64,000 bases of DNA, taken from Sepioteuthis lessoniana (lineage: Eukaryota > Mollusca > Cephalopoda > Myopsida > Loliginidae). The notes under the pieces are model-generated. The model ran no database searches and was not told the origin of the DNA. It saw nothing but the letters and a program-made list of their open reading frames with translations. This document shows, one piece after another, positions 31,711 through 42,625 of this stretch (positions within the stretch are counted from its first letter, which is position 1; every line of letters starts with the position of its first letter). A program made the translations under genes and the position numbers. The stretch covers positions 101,574,949 to 101,638,948 of the forward strand of contig OY757913.1 in assembly GCA_963585895.1 (NCBI GenBank), read 5' to 3'.

Positions 31711-31717
31711 CTACCGG

Positions 31718-31966
31718 CTCATTAGCCTAGTGGGTAGAGTGTTTGCCAATGGTCTGGGAGACCTGGGTTCAGTCTCAGGTAGCGTCATACCAAAGACTTT
31801 AAAAATTGTACTTGATACCTCCTTGCTAAATATTCAGCAATATAAGGTACGTATCAAGGGTAAATTGGAGTAATCCACGGAAAGGAGTAGCGCCCTTCTC
31901 TACACGTCAGTGTAGCAGCTATTGAAAAGGGAGCCTTCTGGTCGCCCTCGACTACCGCTGCCAACT
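31718..31966 (+). mobile_element. B-family SINE, full length
   Basis: CATTAGCCTAGTGGGTAGAG (head), GACCTGGGTTCAGTCTCAGG (B box) through CTCGACTACCGCTGCCAAC. Confidence 0.9.
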
Positions 31967-32154
31967 ACATATCTTAAATGTTGTAAAATTTAGTCATAGA
32001 TAATACTTAATTATATTCGTTCTGAGAGCAAAATGCTCATCTTGATATAATATTTTTTTGTATGTTTGGTTCAGAAGAAAATGAACTTTCTATACAAAAA
32101 TTGTTTTGCGTTTACTTATGGGCGATACTATATCTGAAATAAATATCTATATGT

Positions 32155-32460
32155 GTGCACTCTGTCGGCTAGAGCTTTAGACGACGACGACGACGACTCT
32201 ACAGAGGGATAACACCTATCTCTTCTGAATATGACTCTTAGCTGATCGGGAGGCGCTAATCCTTGAGCTTTGGGGAATGTAATGTACCACTTCATTACTA
32301 TTACTATTAGGTCTAATCGGACTCGAAGTGGTAGTACCTGTTAGGGTACAATTTATAGATCAAATTCTATCATTTACTCTACCTGAAACCGTTTATCTCT
32401 GATCAATAATTAGCTCTAACTCGTTTAAAAAAATTGTACGTACAAACTATTTACTTAAAG
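32155..32460 (+). mobile_element. D-family SINE head, diverged
   Basis: TGTCGGCTAGAGCTTTAGAC with a (GAC)n expansion, CTACAGAGGGATAACACC, GAGCTTTGGGGAATGTAATG, TGGTAGTACCTGTTAGGGT. It runs into the (CA)n array. Confidence 0.7.
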
Positions 32461-32461
32461 A

Positions 32462-32462
<1 letters not shown>

Positions 32463-32533
<71 letters not shown>

Positions 32534-32570
32534 GTATATTTGCATATGTATATATATATATATATATATA
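32463..32570. repeat. (CA)n and (TA)n microsatellites
   Basis: (CA)n at 32464-32530, then a short mixed stretch and (TA)n up to 32570, directly before a LINE fragment. Confidence 0.95.
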
Positions 32571-32571
32571 C

Positions 32572-32814
32572 GAACAAGACATGCGGGACACTGCTGGCGA
32601 AGCAAGGACGCACTGATAAGCGACGTTTTCCTATGGACTCCTACACACGGAAGCGCAACTGTAGGACGACCAGCTTGAACTTATCTCCAACAGCTCCGTA
32701 CAGACACAGGATGTAGCCTGAAAGACCTGCCGGAAGCGATGGACGATAGAAATGGATGGCGAGAGAGAGGGAAATCTCTGCTAGCAGCATGACATGATGA
32801 TGATGATGATGATG
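32572..32814 (+). mobile_element. RTE-like LINE, 3' end
   Basis: CGAACAAGACATGCGGGACA, GACACAGGATGTAGCCTG, AAGACCTGCCGGAAGCGATG and the (ATG)n tail at 32796-32814 correspond to the RTRHAGHCWRSKDELISD to 3' end block. 5' truncated. Confidence 0.82.
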
Positions 32815-32864
32815 TATATGTAAAGAGTATTTGGCATTTAAAAAATCCACAATATATGTATCAT

Positions 32865-33125
32865 ACATTTGGTTTGGTTTCGTTTGGTTTATAACATAAA
32901 ACTTCGTTGAGTATTAAATGTCAAAAACATCCTTGTTTAAAAAGACATCCTAATTTTAAAAAGTCATCCTAGTTAAAAAGAAAAGAAGTGTTATTAACTA
33001 ACCAATATCTCGGTGATAAAGAAAATCATAATTCTCCAAAAGTTTATCTAAAAGTAAAAATAATAACGTGACTGGAGTTCGAACTCCCTGCAATATCTCA
33101 ATTCAAACGTCAGCCACCTCATTAA
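32865..33125 (-). mobile_element. C-like SINE, diverged
   Basis: GGTTTGGTTTATAACATAAAAC, TATTAAATGTCAAAAACATCC, then GACTGGAGTTCGAACTCCCTG (B box complement) keep the C-family order on the minus strand with heavy divergence. Confidence 0.5.
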
Positions 33126-33159
33126 GTGAACTACCCATTTATATGAGATATTCTCATAG

Positions 33160-33161
<2 letters not shown>

Positions 33162-33225
<64 letters not shown>

Positions 33226-33285
33226 ATGTTTGTGTGTGTTTATGGGTGAGAGAGAGAGAAAGAGTATATATATATATATATATAT
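33162..33285. repeat. (TA)n(TG)n and related microsatellites
   Basis: TA run 33162-33205, TG run 33206-33225, a short GA run and a second TA run ending near 33285. Confidence 0.95.
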
Positions 33286-33292
33286 GTATGTA

Positions 33293-33572
33293 TATTTACC
33301 AACCCCTCCGCTCGGGCAGGATATGACACAAGGTCAATTTTTAAGTGGAGTTTAACAGGTTTGAATTCAGAGTTTTCCTTCTAGACTAGTTGCCTCACCA
33401 AGGCTGAAGAACTCAGTCTGTCCTACTATTTACCCATAGCTGGAGGGAGAATAATTGGATTCATACCTTTCCCAAGGGTATTAGTGCTATGTGAAATGCA
33501 ATCAGTCTCGTCCAGGATTTGAACTCGTGTCGCCGTGTCCATCTTCTACGACGATAACCATTACACCACGAG
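33293..33572 (-). mobile_element. A-family SINE, full length
   Basis: Plus-strand reading TTTACCAACCCCTCCGCTCG to CGATAACCATTACACCACGA. GTATGTATAT repeats on both sides look like a target duplication within microsatellite DNA. Confidence 0.9.
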
Positions 33573-33579
33573 AGAGTAT

Positions 33580-34472
33580 GTATATATATAAAGTATATAT
33601 ATAAAAGGAAACGACTGAAAAATATATATTCGTACAGTTTTGATCGTTTGCTTACGGTGCGTTTATTTGTTTTGTTTATTTTTATACCAACGCGTATCGA
33701 CTTCAAAATTCTTAAAAACAGAAGCATTCTATGAAAATCCTTCTAAGAACGAGAAATAAAATAATTATAAAAGATAAATCTTCATATTGGAGCAAAAGAA
33801 TGTCTCTGATAAAAACGAAATAACGCAGGGTAATATGTTCGAAACTGATTACGTCACAAGTGGACTTTTTTGAGAGAGAGTAATAACGTTTTTACGGTTT
33901 GAGAAACCATTTCTTTAACGGTTTATGATTTTAAATGTCTACAAAAAGCAAGCTAAAGTTATGAATGGATTTCGAATATTTTAGCATTTTTTTTTAGAGA
34001 AGGTGATATTTCGTAAAAAACTTGTTGAAATATTATTGTGTCAAAATATAAAATAGAAGATGCATAAATTATTCTGCATTTATCTATGTCGTGGATATAT
34101 TCCGTCTAATTCATTTCATTCATTTTTATATATATTAAAAGGAAAGATGATATTGTTTGGAAAATCATATAGTGAAAGATTTCGTGTAATCGGAATGTAA
34201 ACGAATAAAAAAATGTTTGGATTAAATGCAAGAGAAGCGTAATAATTTATGTAGCGTGAATTTACGCCCTGTTTAACGTTTTAAATAGTTCATTTTGAAT
34301 TCTTCCGGTCTATACTATTTATATTATGTGGTGCATGTCTTCCAGTATGAATATTTGTCAAGGAATTGTAATGTATTGTAAAAAAAAAACGTACGAGAAT
34401 TTTAGGTATAGGACTTATAGATCCAAGTATTTTTCAATAGATCATCATTGTCATGAATGATAGTGTTCTTTC

Positions 34473-34475
<3 letters not shown>
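33580..34475. other. Spacer
   Basis: About 900 bp of AT-rich sequence with no recognised feature. Confidence 0.4.
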
Positions 34476-34505
<30 letters not shown>

Positions 34506-34536
34506 GTATGTGTGTGTGTGTGTGTGTGGGGGGGGG

Positions 34537-34914
34537 ACGCTAACAAAGCGCATAGAGAGAAAGCTTAATGGGAACTCTTCAGGAATCCTGCGTTCTGTCG
34601 ATAACAAATACTGGAAGCAAAACCCCACAAAACGGTAGTTGCACAGCCACCTACCTCCCATATCACTAATGATTCAAGAACAATGAGGAAGCCATGTGTG
34701 GCACTGCTGAAGAAACAAGATTGGACTCTTAAGCAACGTTCTCTTTTGAACTCATACACATGGACATGCCAGTGTTGGCCTACCAGCAAAGCCTTTATAT
34801 CAGCTGTGTGCAAACACAAAATCCAGCCTAGAAGACCAACTAGAAGCGATGGATAATAGGAACAGATGGTGAGAGAGGGCCAGGGAACATCGTGGTGTCA
34901 ACACAACTTGATGA
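34537..34914 (+). mobile_element. RTE-like LINE, 3' end, diverged
   Basis: ACGCTAACAAAGCGCATAGA, AAGCTTAATGGGAACTC, AAAACCCCACAAAACGGTAG and GTGAGAGAGGGCCAGGG keep the order TLTKR...KLDGNYTR...HPTK...GWRERVR of the family. It ends GATGATATA before (TA)n. Divergence is high, so this is an old copy. Confidence 0.75.
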
Positions 34915-34954
34915 TATATATATATATATATATATACCTGTTTTATTAATACGA

Positions 34955-35235
34955 GGAGAAATAGCTAGATAGCAACAATACGAGCGTGTTAAGTGGAAGA
35001 AAAATCCCACAGAACTGCTGCAGTATGGCCACTTGCTTACCATATCCCACACATCCAAGTAAAACGTGTTGAAGTAAGGACGAACTTATTAGCAACTTTA
35101 TTTTATGGACTCCTACACACGAAGTTTGGCTGATAGGCAAGAACTTACATACATCGGTTCTGTTCGGAAACTGGATGCAGTTTAGATGACATTCCAGGAC
35201 CGATGGATGAGAGAGATACAGAGAACTCCATGCTA
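34955..35235 (+). mobile_element. RTE-like LINE, 3' end, diverged
   Basis: GAGAAATAGCTAGATAGCAA, AAATCCCACAGAACTGC, CAGTATGGCCACTTGCTTAC, GGACTCCTACACACG and GATGAGAGAGATACAGAG follow the family order. It is in tandem with the previous fragment, separated by (TA)n. Confidence 0.7.
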
Positions 35236-35239
35236 TATA

Positions 35240-35745
35240 CATAATGCACCCAAAACATCTCTCTCTCTATATATATACTTTTTTTCAATAGAGGAATTAT
35301 ATTATAAATTAAATTACCATAACCAGAAACTCCAGCAAGCACTGCATGTGACAGAAGGAACTACTGTAACTATTTGCAACCTTATTAAGTCTCCTCAGCA
35401 GAGTATACCGTGATCTCTCCCACTGAAGATCCAATCCTCGTCCACAGAATAGAGTCGAAAATCTACTACTGGTTCACATTTCACTCAGGCGATGCCAAAT
35501 TAACGAGTAATGACCAATTAATCTGATGTGTCTTGTAGTTACATCCGTATTCTTACAGTGGACACGATCACCTCCAGGGCTTCGTCTTCCCAGGAGGGTT
35601 GGAGATACACTTCCGTGTAATCATGACGTCATGGGCAAGGAATTAGACACATTTTTTTCTTTTACTTTTAAAAGAGGAATTAAATTAAGAATTGAATGAC
35701 CACGACCAAAAAATCCTGCAAGCATGTGTGTATTTAATATTTAAT
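35240..35745. other. Spacer flanked by about 70-bp direct repeats
   Basis: 35279-35350 and 35659-35728 resemble each other (AGAGGAATTA-A-TA, AATT-AATTACCATAACCAG against AATGACCACGACCAAAA, CTGCAAGCA). The interior, about 300 bp, has no recognised family. Confidence 0.45.
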
Positions 35746-35747
35746 AT

Positions 35748-36572
35748 ACATCATCATCATCATGTCGTGCTGGTAGCACGGATATCCCTGACCCTCTCTC
35801 GCCACTTTTCCCTATCGTTCATAGCCTCAGACAACATCCCGTATCCTCACATAGTTGCTGAATGTATGCTGGTCGTCCTGCTTTTGCCCGGCTATGTGTG
35901 GGGGTCCACAAGAGCAAATCACTTATGAGTTCGTCCCTGCTTCTCCAGCAGTGTCCTGCGTGTCCGGTTCGTCTAACTTGAATAGTTTTCGTGATGGGAG
36001 GCAAGTGGCCGTACAGTTGGTGTCTTGTGGGGTGTTGCCGCCAGGACTTGTTCAAGATTGCTCGCAGCATTCTTGTGTAATTGCCGTCGAGCTTCTTCTC
36101 CAGCCGTTTTGTTAGAGTCCATGTAGCGCATCCATATAGCAGTATCGATGCGACCGCTGCCTGGAAGAAACTGCGTTTCATTTTATCGGTTAGGTCTGAT
36201 TTCCATATAATCGATAGCCTATTGGTAGCTGTCTACGCTTTCGTTAACCTCGTGTCGATGTCCTTTTCGGTTGATGCGACGCTGCTTTCTAGCTAAGTGA
36301 GTTTGTCTACTAGTTTAAGAGGGGTTTCGTCTAGAGTGGAGATGTCATCCGTTTGATTATAGCACATATATTCCGTTTGTGTGCATTGACATAGAGGCCT
36401 ATGCCTGCGGCTGCTCGTTCCAAACTATGCAGTTGTGTTTCGGCTTGGTTGGGTGTATTTGCCAGTATCGCTATGTCATCGACGTAGTCTGCGTCGGTAA
36501 TTGTTTTTGCGGGGTACCTTCTGCTTCTTTTCTTTGTCAGCTCGAAGCCGTTCTCTCCGATTTTGTCAATCT
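35748..36572 (-). mobile_element. RTE-like LINE, long 3' fragment
   Basis: 3' tail (TCA)n at 35750-35762. A 120-residue minus-strand frame (35819-36181) reads MKRSFFQAAVASILLYGCAT then WTLTKRLEKKLDGNYTRMLR and on to LQQLCEDTG-type residues. Upstream, in disturbed frames, the YADD region (complement TAGTCTGCGTCGGTAATTGT near 36486) and FELTKKRSRRY are present. It is truncated near 36572. Confidence 0.87.
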
Positions 36573-36574
36573 AC

Positions 36575-37055
36575 GTAAAATCCTACAATGCAGCTGGGAG
36601 ATAGTCCTCTGCTTCTTTACGATCACCTGAACCACCACGTTTAGTTTCAATCCATATCTTTCCTCTGAGGATTCATACTGTGAATTCGGAAAAGTTCACT
36701 TACCAGGAAGAATAAGCAATAATTTACCTATTTGTGCACATCTTACTTTATTGTCTTTTTTTTTTTAACAAATACATTATTTTTTGAACATTACCTGATG
36801 TATATTTGGGAGTGGTTCAAATGGATGGAAAAAAAGGTCTGCACAGTAATCTTTACATGAAGTTGCAGCTCAGATGGCGAAAACCAACAAAGTCTATGTT
36901 CAAATTCTTTTGCTATTCTCGACTGATTGCATGACTTCTTAATCCTATCAGAACCATGGATTAAAAAACGCTCTCTAGGGTAACTGCCAGTTTCTCACAC
37001 AGAGTGACATTATACAGTACATTTCCGTGATGTTCAATGGTTTAGAACTAAGTTA
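36575..37055. other. Spacer
   Basis: No recognised feature. Confidence 0.4.
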
Positions 37056-37085
37056 AATGCAGTACTACATGCCAGTAATAGACCT

Positions 37086-37316
37086 CACCAAACTATTATG
37101 TATATATTTATACATATATATATATATATATATACATAAGTATACATACATTCATATATACATACATATAAGTATATATATATATGCATGTTTATATACA
37201 TATACATATAAACACATATACATATATGTATATATATATGCATACATATATACACATATATACATGTTTATATACATATGAATAAACATATATATGTATA
37301 AACATATATTTATATA
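37086..37316. repeat. TA/CATA-rich low-complexity array
   Basis: Interspersed TATA and CATATA units without a fixed period. Confidence 0.9.
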
Positions 37317-37317
37317 G

Positions 37318-37546
37318 GTGTGTCCGCGTGGTGTAATGGTTAAAGCGATAGACTGTGGTACGCGAGTTCGTACTCTAGTCGCGCTATTACATTCACTTTC
37401 GGGCAAATACCCTTGGGAAAGGTATGAACCCACTTATCCTTCCAGCTATGGGTTAAATAGTACCACTACTGTTCTTCTTGGAGAATTGCTTTGGCATTAA
37501 ATAACCTAAAAAGAGTTGATATGCCATTAAACAAAGAAACCAACCA
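37318..37546 (+). mobile_element. C-family SINE, full length
   Basis: GTGTCCGCGTGGTGTAATGG (A box), CGCGAGTTCGTACTCTAG (B box), core CCTTGGGAAAGGTATGAACC, tail TTGGCATTAAATAACC and AAACAAAGAAACCAACC. ATTTATATA occurs on both sides as a likely target duplication. Confidence 0.92.
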
Positions 37547-38668
37547 GAAATTTATATATGCGTACATATATACCTTTATATATATATAAATACTTATATC
37601 TATATATATGCATTCATATATATGTATATCTACATATATATATCTACATGTATATATATATATATATATACAATGGGTAATTGGGCAGCATTTCTTCGTT
37701 AAGTCATAACTAATTAAACAGTATTAACATCCATTGTCTTCATATTTTTGTTTTCATCATTTCAAGTTGCCGTGTGGATGTTAAAACTGCCGGCCGGAAT
37801 TGGCTAATAAACCTTCCGTAATTAATTGTTTCATATGTACTTTTGCAACCATCTTAGGCCATCATCAAGGTGTGTATATATTACACAGGCGGTATATATT
37901 ACACAAGCGGTTCAACCCTTGCAAGTACATTACAACTTTGTAAGGATTAATTAATAATATTAATTAATACTGGTGTTATATTTTAGCGTTTGTTTTTAAA
38001 TTTGGCTTTATAGATAGCAACAACTTTTAAAGACATTTGGATACATTAGCACTGGATTCAAAATTAATTTTATTGAGTTTAGGATTCTTATTTCTAATGT
38101 GTAGGTCTTCAAGAATCTCTACTCTTTGTTTACTATTTTGTTGCTCTAATATTGTTGTGTTATCGGTAAGAAATTTCCGAAATTCACTTGTAGGGCAAGA
38201 ATGCATTTTTTTAGATGTTACGCTATTGAATTGGTGTCGGAAAGATGCATGTTAAATCGGTTCGACAAAGAAGTTGAAATTAAACCGTCGTATATACTTT
38301 TGTTTTCAGAAATACAATTTCTTAAAGGACATTTAAATTGATATATAACTTTTGTCTTTTACAAAGCTCCAATCGACGTTTTGAATTTATTATAGTATAT
38401 GACAAGTTTTATTTTTTTTTATTACGATCATGGGGTGGGTAGGTTTCTTTGAATCAATGTTTTTAAAACATTTTCATTCAATTTATTATTGCCGTGCATT
38501 TGATATCGGTAAAAACGTTCGACAAATGCTTGTGTTTTGGAGTGTTGCAGTATTTATTTTGTTGGATAACATTTTTAATTATACGTTTAATTATTGATGA
38601 GAAATTGTTTTATGTTTTCTAATTCTTTATAAAATATTATTTTGGAAGAGGAGATTAATTTGCATGGG

Positions 38669-39207
38669 TTTGGTTTGTTGGGTTTTATGGCATTTAAACC
38701 TTTGTAGGTTATTTGACGCCAAATCCATTTTTATGTAAATAAACTGTTCTGTTTAAAACAATTCAGTTTAGCATAAGTACACAGTTTAATGGTCAAAAAC
38801 ATTTCCATTTCAAACTATTCAAGCAGATGTATGTAACAATTCGGTTAAGTGTAAACACAGGTTTGATGTCGAAAAACAGTTCTATTTCAAATAATTCAGT
38901 TAAGCATAAGCATGCAGTTTAAATGTAAGTACGGTTTAATTGTAAAAGTCGTTTCTATTTCGAACTATTCAGTTTTACTCAAACAATTCATTTTAGCATA
39001 AGTACGCTGTTAATTCTATTTAACCCTTATCAGGTACTACCACTCCGGGCCAGAGTGGACCTGGGAGCGATGGAAATGAAGGGGTACTCCGCATTCCCCA
39101 AAGCTCCAGCATTGCTGGAACCTCACCATCAGATTGTTTAGTGTCATATCCAGGACACTCGTTGGTGGGAGGTCTTACCCCTCTGCAGAGAAGCAGTCGG
39201 TGTATTC
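38669..39207 (-). mobile_element. D-family SINE nested in the Penelope-like element
   Basis: Full D element on the minus strand, with a 13-bp target duplication TAATTTGCATGGG at 38656-38668 and 39208-39220. Its tail reads TGGCATTTAAACCTTTGTAG on the plus strand, and its head ends GCAGTCGGTGTATTC. Confidence 0.93.
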
Positions 39208-39295
39208 TAATTTGCATGGGATATTATGTTATAGAAAATTGCTTTTTTTTATATCGAAAGTGGCATTCACTTTTAAAGTTGTTAGGAGTTGTTAT

Positions 39296-39591
39296 CATAT
39301 TTACCAATCCCTCCACTCGGGCAGGATACGACACCTGGTCAATTTTAAGCGGAGTTTAACAGGTTTGAATTCAGAGTTTTCCTTCTCTTAGACTAGTTAC
39401 CTCACCAAGGCTGAAGAACCCAGTCTGTCCTACTATTTACCCATAGCGGGAGGGAGAATAATTGGATTCATACCTTTCCCAAGGGTATTAGTGCTATGTG
39501 AAATGTAATTAGCCTCGTCCAAGATTTGAACTCGTGTCGTCGTGTCCATTTCCTACGACGATAACCATTACACCACGGGCAACTCCAGTAC
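39296..39591 (-). mobile_element. A-family SINE nested in the Penelope-like element
   Basis: Full-length A element with the 12-bp duplication AGGAGTTGTTAT at 39284-39295 and 39592-39603. Confidence 0.93.
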
Positions 39592-39633
39592 AGGAGTTGT
39601 TATAGTAGGCCTTATGTAAGTAGAAGTAGCGAG

Positions 39634-40381
39634 GTTATTATTATTATTGCTCGTTTAGATTTTTTCACATCAGTGTTAGCTGATAGTTTTTCACTGGAGT
39701 TTGAGTAACAGCAAGTCTACTCATGTCTCCTAAACTCGTCTCAGGATTCTGACCGTTCTCAGTAATGCTGTCATTTGGATAGTCTCTACCCGTCCACCAA
39801 ATTCCAAGTCCTCCAGGCCTTTTAATAATCCTTTGGTTATTGTGCCAAAAGCACCGATCACAATTGGTACAATCGTCACTTTCATGTTCCACAGCTTTTT
39901 CAATTCTCTAGCAAGGTCGAGGTACTGATCTTTCTTTTCTCATCCCTTTAGATTTATTCTGTGGTCAGCCGGGACAGCAAAGTCGACAATTTTGTAAATT
40001 CTCTATTTTTTTTTTTTTTGGTTTATTAATATTAGGTCTGGTCTTCTAGCCGGGATTAGGTGAACTGTTTGTATGTTAAAGTCCCATAGGAGTTTATGTG
40101 TGTCATTTTCTAGGACAGGTGCTGGGTTGTGCATATACCATTTGTTAGTATGGTGAAATTTAAATTTCTAGCACATTTCCTAGTGGATCACCTTGCCGAC
40201 CCAGTCGTGTCTCGCCTCGTACTCCTTCTGTGCTAATTTGCTGCTTTCGCTTATTATGTGATTGATCATTTCGTCTCTGTCACCCAATTGCCAACATTTG
40301 CTGTTTTGTTGCGTCTTATCTATTCTCGCTTTGATATGATGGGTTCTTATGGCGTTGTCCTGTGCTGCTACTAGGAGAGAT

Positions 40382-40412
<31 letters not shown>
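39634..40412 (-). mobile_element. LINE 3' end with PD-(D/E)xK-like C-terminus
   Basis: The longest copy of this LINE's C-terminal block. Minus-strand frames give CWQLGDRDEMINHI, KLAQKEYEARHDWVGKVIHW, TNKWYMHNPAPVLEND, LLWDFNIQTVHLIPARRPDL and MEHESDDCTNC plus the VETIQ region after frame changes. The tail is (TTA)n on the plus strand at 39634-39650. The RPD and DFAVPAD spacing suggests a restriction-like nuclease fold of an R2-like type. Confidence 0.72.
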
Positions 40413-40866
40413 CTCTTTTAGAGTTTTTAACATCAGCGTTAACTGATGGTTTTACACTGGAGTTTGAGAGACAGCAAGTCTCCTCAAGTCTCTAGGACTC
40501 GTCTCGGGATTCTGGCCGTTATAGCAATGCTGTCGTTTGGATAGTCTCTACCCGTCCGCCAATTTCCAAGTCTTCCCGACCTTTTAATAATCCTTTAGTT
40601 ATTGTGCCTAACTTACCAATCACAATTAGCACAATCGTTACTTTCATGTTCCACAGCCTTTTCAATTCTCTAGCAAGGTCGCGGTACTTATCTTTCTTTT
40701 CACTTTCCTTCAGATTTATTCTGTGGTCCGCCGGGACCGCAAAGTCGACAATTTTACAAATTTTCTTTTTTTTTTTGTTGATTATTATGAGGTCTGGTCT
40801 TCTGGTCGGGATTAAGTGATCCGTTTGTATGTTAAAGTCCCATAGGAGTTTATGCGTGTCAGAACA
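40413..40866 (-). mobile_element. Same LINE, second 3' end in tandem
   Basis: A second copy lies head-to-tail with the previous one, joined at (ATT)n 40386-40412. A 119-residue open frame (40519-40878) reads HKLLWDFNIQTDHLIPTRRP then DLIIINKKKKKICKIVDFAV and LWNMKVTIVLIVIGKLGTIT to RVETIQTTALL, the best-preserved version in the window. Confidence 0.78.
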
Positions 40867-41348
40867 TTTAAAAAGCAAATTTTATTGTTTTTGTTTAGTT
40901 TATGGGAAGGATTAAGAACTGTATGTTTTGAAAGGTGTCTTTTAGTATGTTTATTTCATTAGTATTGTTAGTGAGAATAAAGATATCACTAACATCTCTT
41001 AGGCATAATGAAGGTTTTTTAATGCTATTACATTTTATTTTCAAGATTGAACATAAACAAATTACAGAAAATCGGGCCAAGAACCAATCCCAGAGATACA
41101 CTGTCTTTTTTATGCAGATTTTACCAAGATGTTCGTTAACTGGAAATTTGACGGTGCATATTAATAATATTCTACAAAGTATGTGAGGGTTGGTTTTAAG
41201 AGGAGGAAGGGATGGGTTGTTTTAGATATCATTTATAATAAAATGAATATATTTCTTTGACTGGTAAATTTGCAAACACATTTTCAATATCTTGTGAAGC
41301 TAATATTCCATTATTGGGAATTAGTTTATGGAGAATTTTAATTAATTC

Positions 41349-41457
41349 TGTTGGGTATCACCCACCTTTTTCCACACAATGAACTAGTCAATCTGCCATA
41401 TATAGCAGTAGCTACTAATACCAGGGCAGACTAGAAGTGTTCAGTGTCAAGGTCAAC

Positions 41458-41458
<1 letters not shown>
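41349..41458 (+). mobile_element. LTR fragment, same family as 56829-57183
   Basis: Shares TGTTGGGTATCACCCACC, CACACAATGAACTAG and ACTAATACCAGGGCAGACTA with the solo LTR at 56829, then diverges and ends GTCAACA. A decayed fossil, about 110 bp. Confidence 0.7.

Positions 41459-41461
<3 letters not shown>

Positions 41462-41535
<74 letters not shown>
41462..41535. repeat. (CA)n(TA)n microsatellite
   Basis: About 22 CA units then TA units. Confidence 0.95.
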
Positions 41536-41600
41536 AGCAGGATTTAGCATTAATAATCTACAATAGTTGATATGCCATAAAACCAAACATACCTAACAAT
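41536..41600 (+). mobile_element. D/C SINE tail fragment
   Basis: AGCAGGATTTAGCATTAATA, ATCTACAATAGTTGATATGCC and ATAAAACC match the shared tail. Confidence 0.65.
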
Positions 41601-41635
41601 CTCTTTCGACCAAAAATAACCGGAGTGCCCAAATT

Positions 41636-41639
<4 letters not shown>

Positions 41640-41687
<48 letters not shown>
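41640..41687. repeat. (TA)n microsatellite
   Basis: About 23 TA units. Confidence 0.97.
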
Positions 41688-41688
<1 letters not shown>

Positions 41689-41879
41689 GCGTCAGAAGAA
41701 TTTGGGGGTGGATTATTCGTGGATAGAATATATGTTTTTTTTTATATAAATCTATGAAAGTGTTCGATGTATGGCTATTGCTATATATACTTTTTCAGGT
41801 TTGTATAAGAAGACTCATATACACAGCCTATACTATGTAACTGGATGAAAACTCAAACCTTGTTAAATTGTCTTTATTG

Positions 41880-41977
41880 ATTTATTTCGGCGAAGAATAT
41901 AATCTTCGTCTCTTCAGATGATATATGCGTATATATCATCTGAAAAGACTAAGATTATGTTCTTCGCCGAAATAAAT
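41880..41977. repeat. 98-bp hairpin-forming inverted repeat
   Basis: Left arm ATTTATTTCGGCGAAGAATA... mirrors right arm ...TTCTTCGCCGAAATAAAT with a small centre near 41930. A more distant flank (TATGTAACTGGATGAAA at about 41835 and TTTCTCCAGTTACATCG at 41977-41993) extends the symmetry. Likely a terminal structure of a retroelement present twice in inverted order. Confidence 0.85.
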
Positions 41978-42010
41978 TTCTCCAGTTACATCGTATATAT
42001 ATATATATAT

Positions 42011-42157
42011 AATGCTATGGAATTTAGACTGCGACCCCAGTGTTTCATGGAGTTTTTTTTTCACAAAACAACATTTTCATTTCGTTAACTGCCTGATGAT
42101 TGTTGTTTGTAAAAAAATCCATGAAACCCAGAGGTTGCAGTTTAAATTCCATGGCAC
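42011..42157. repeat. Long inverted repeat, arms about 50 bp
   Basis: ATGCTATGGAATTTAGACTG plus CGACCCCAGTGTTTCATGG at the left pairs with CCATGAAACCCAGAGGTTGC plus AGTTTAAATTCCATGGCA at the right. Confidence 0.85.
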
Positions 42158-42288
42158 TATATATATATATATATATATATTATTATTAATATTATTATAT
42201 AATAGCTCTATCCTAGATATTGAGCACTCTTCATATTATATTGCACTTGGTTCGCCACAAACTCACATTGTGATTTAGTGTCAACCAA

Positions 42289-42322
<34 letters not shown>

Positions 42323-42324
<2 letters not shown>

Positions 42325-42364
42325 CAACCCACCTTCTATATATATATATAGAAGGTTGGTTGAT
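42323..42364. repeat. 42-bp palindrome around (TA)n
   Basis: ATCAACCCACCTTC and GAAGGTTGGTTGAT flank a TA core, with one mismatch. Confidence 0.9.
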
Positions 42365-42369
42365 GTTTT

Positions 42370-42625
42370 AACTACGTTGCGTTAGATAGCAATACTTGAA
42401 ATCCTTTCAATGTGTGCAAACAAATGATTTATATTGAATGGAATTATTTCTGTTTGATAGGAACCCTTGGAATCAATTATTTGTGTGCTTATGAATAAGC
42501 TCTGGGTCGTTAAAAATGATTTCTACAACCTATTTGTTTATAAATCATTTATATTTAGCATATGTATAAACAGGATTTAGTATCAAATAACCTACGATTG
42601 TTGATATACCATAAAACCCCGCAAA
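42370..42625 (+). mobile_element. D-family SINE, 3' half
   Basis: TAGATAGCAATACTTGAAAT, CAAACAAATGATTTATATTG, GGATTTAGTATCAAATAACC and GTTGATATACCATAAAACCC. Confidence 0.75.

Larger units (their letters stand above)
37680..41348 (-). mobile_element. Penelope-like element, broken by later insertions
   Basis: Two coding blocks remain on the minus strand. At about 40895-41345 a Penelope-type reverse transcriptase region reads SQDIENVFANLPVKEIY and, further on, CNSIKKPSLCLRDVSDIFIL with NNTNEINILKDTFQN. At about 37970-38370 the GIY-YIG-endonuclease end includes VIYQFKCPLRNCISENKSIY. The element ends beyond 37860 near GATGATGGCCTAAGATGG. It is broken and old, and is split by a D SINE (38669-39207), an A SINE (39296-39591) and two LINE ends (39634-40866). 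Confidence 0.8.

Noticed and set aside
41895-41940. Hammerhead-like string on the minus strand (CTGAAGA ... CGCCGAAA)
   Set aside because: Core-like strings and a stem II can be drawn, but the would-be stem I strands are not complementary and stem III is only two pairs.
42088-42130. CTGATGA followed by GAAA, another hammerhead-like string
   Set aside because: The intervening sequence cannot form stem II; it is part of a long inverted repeat.
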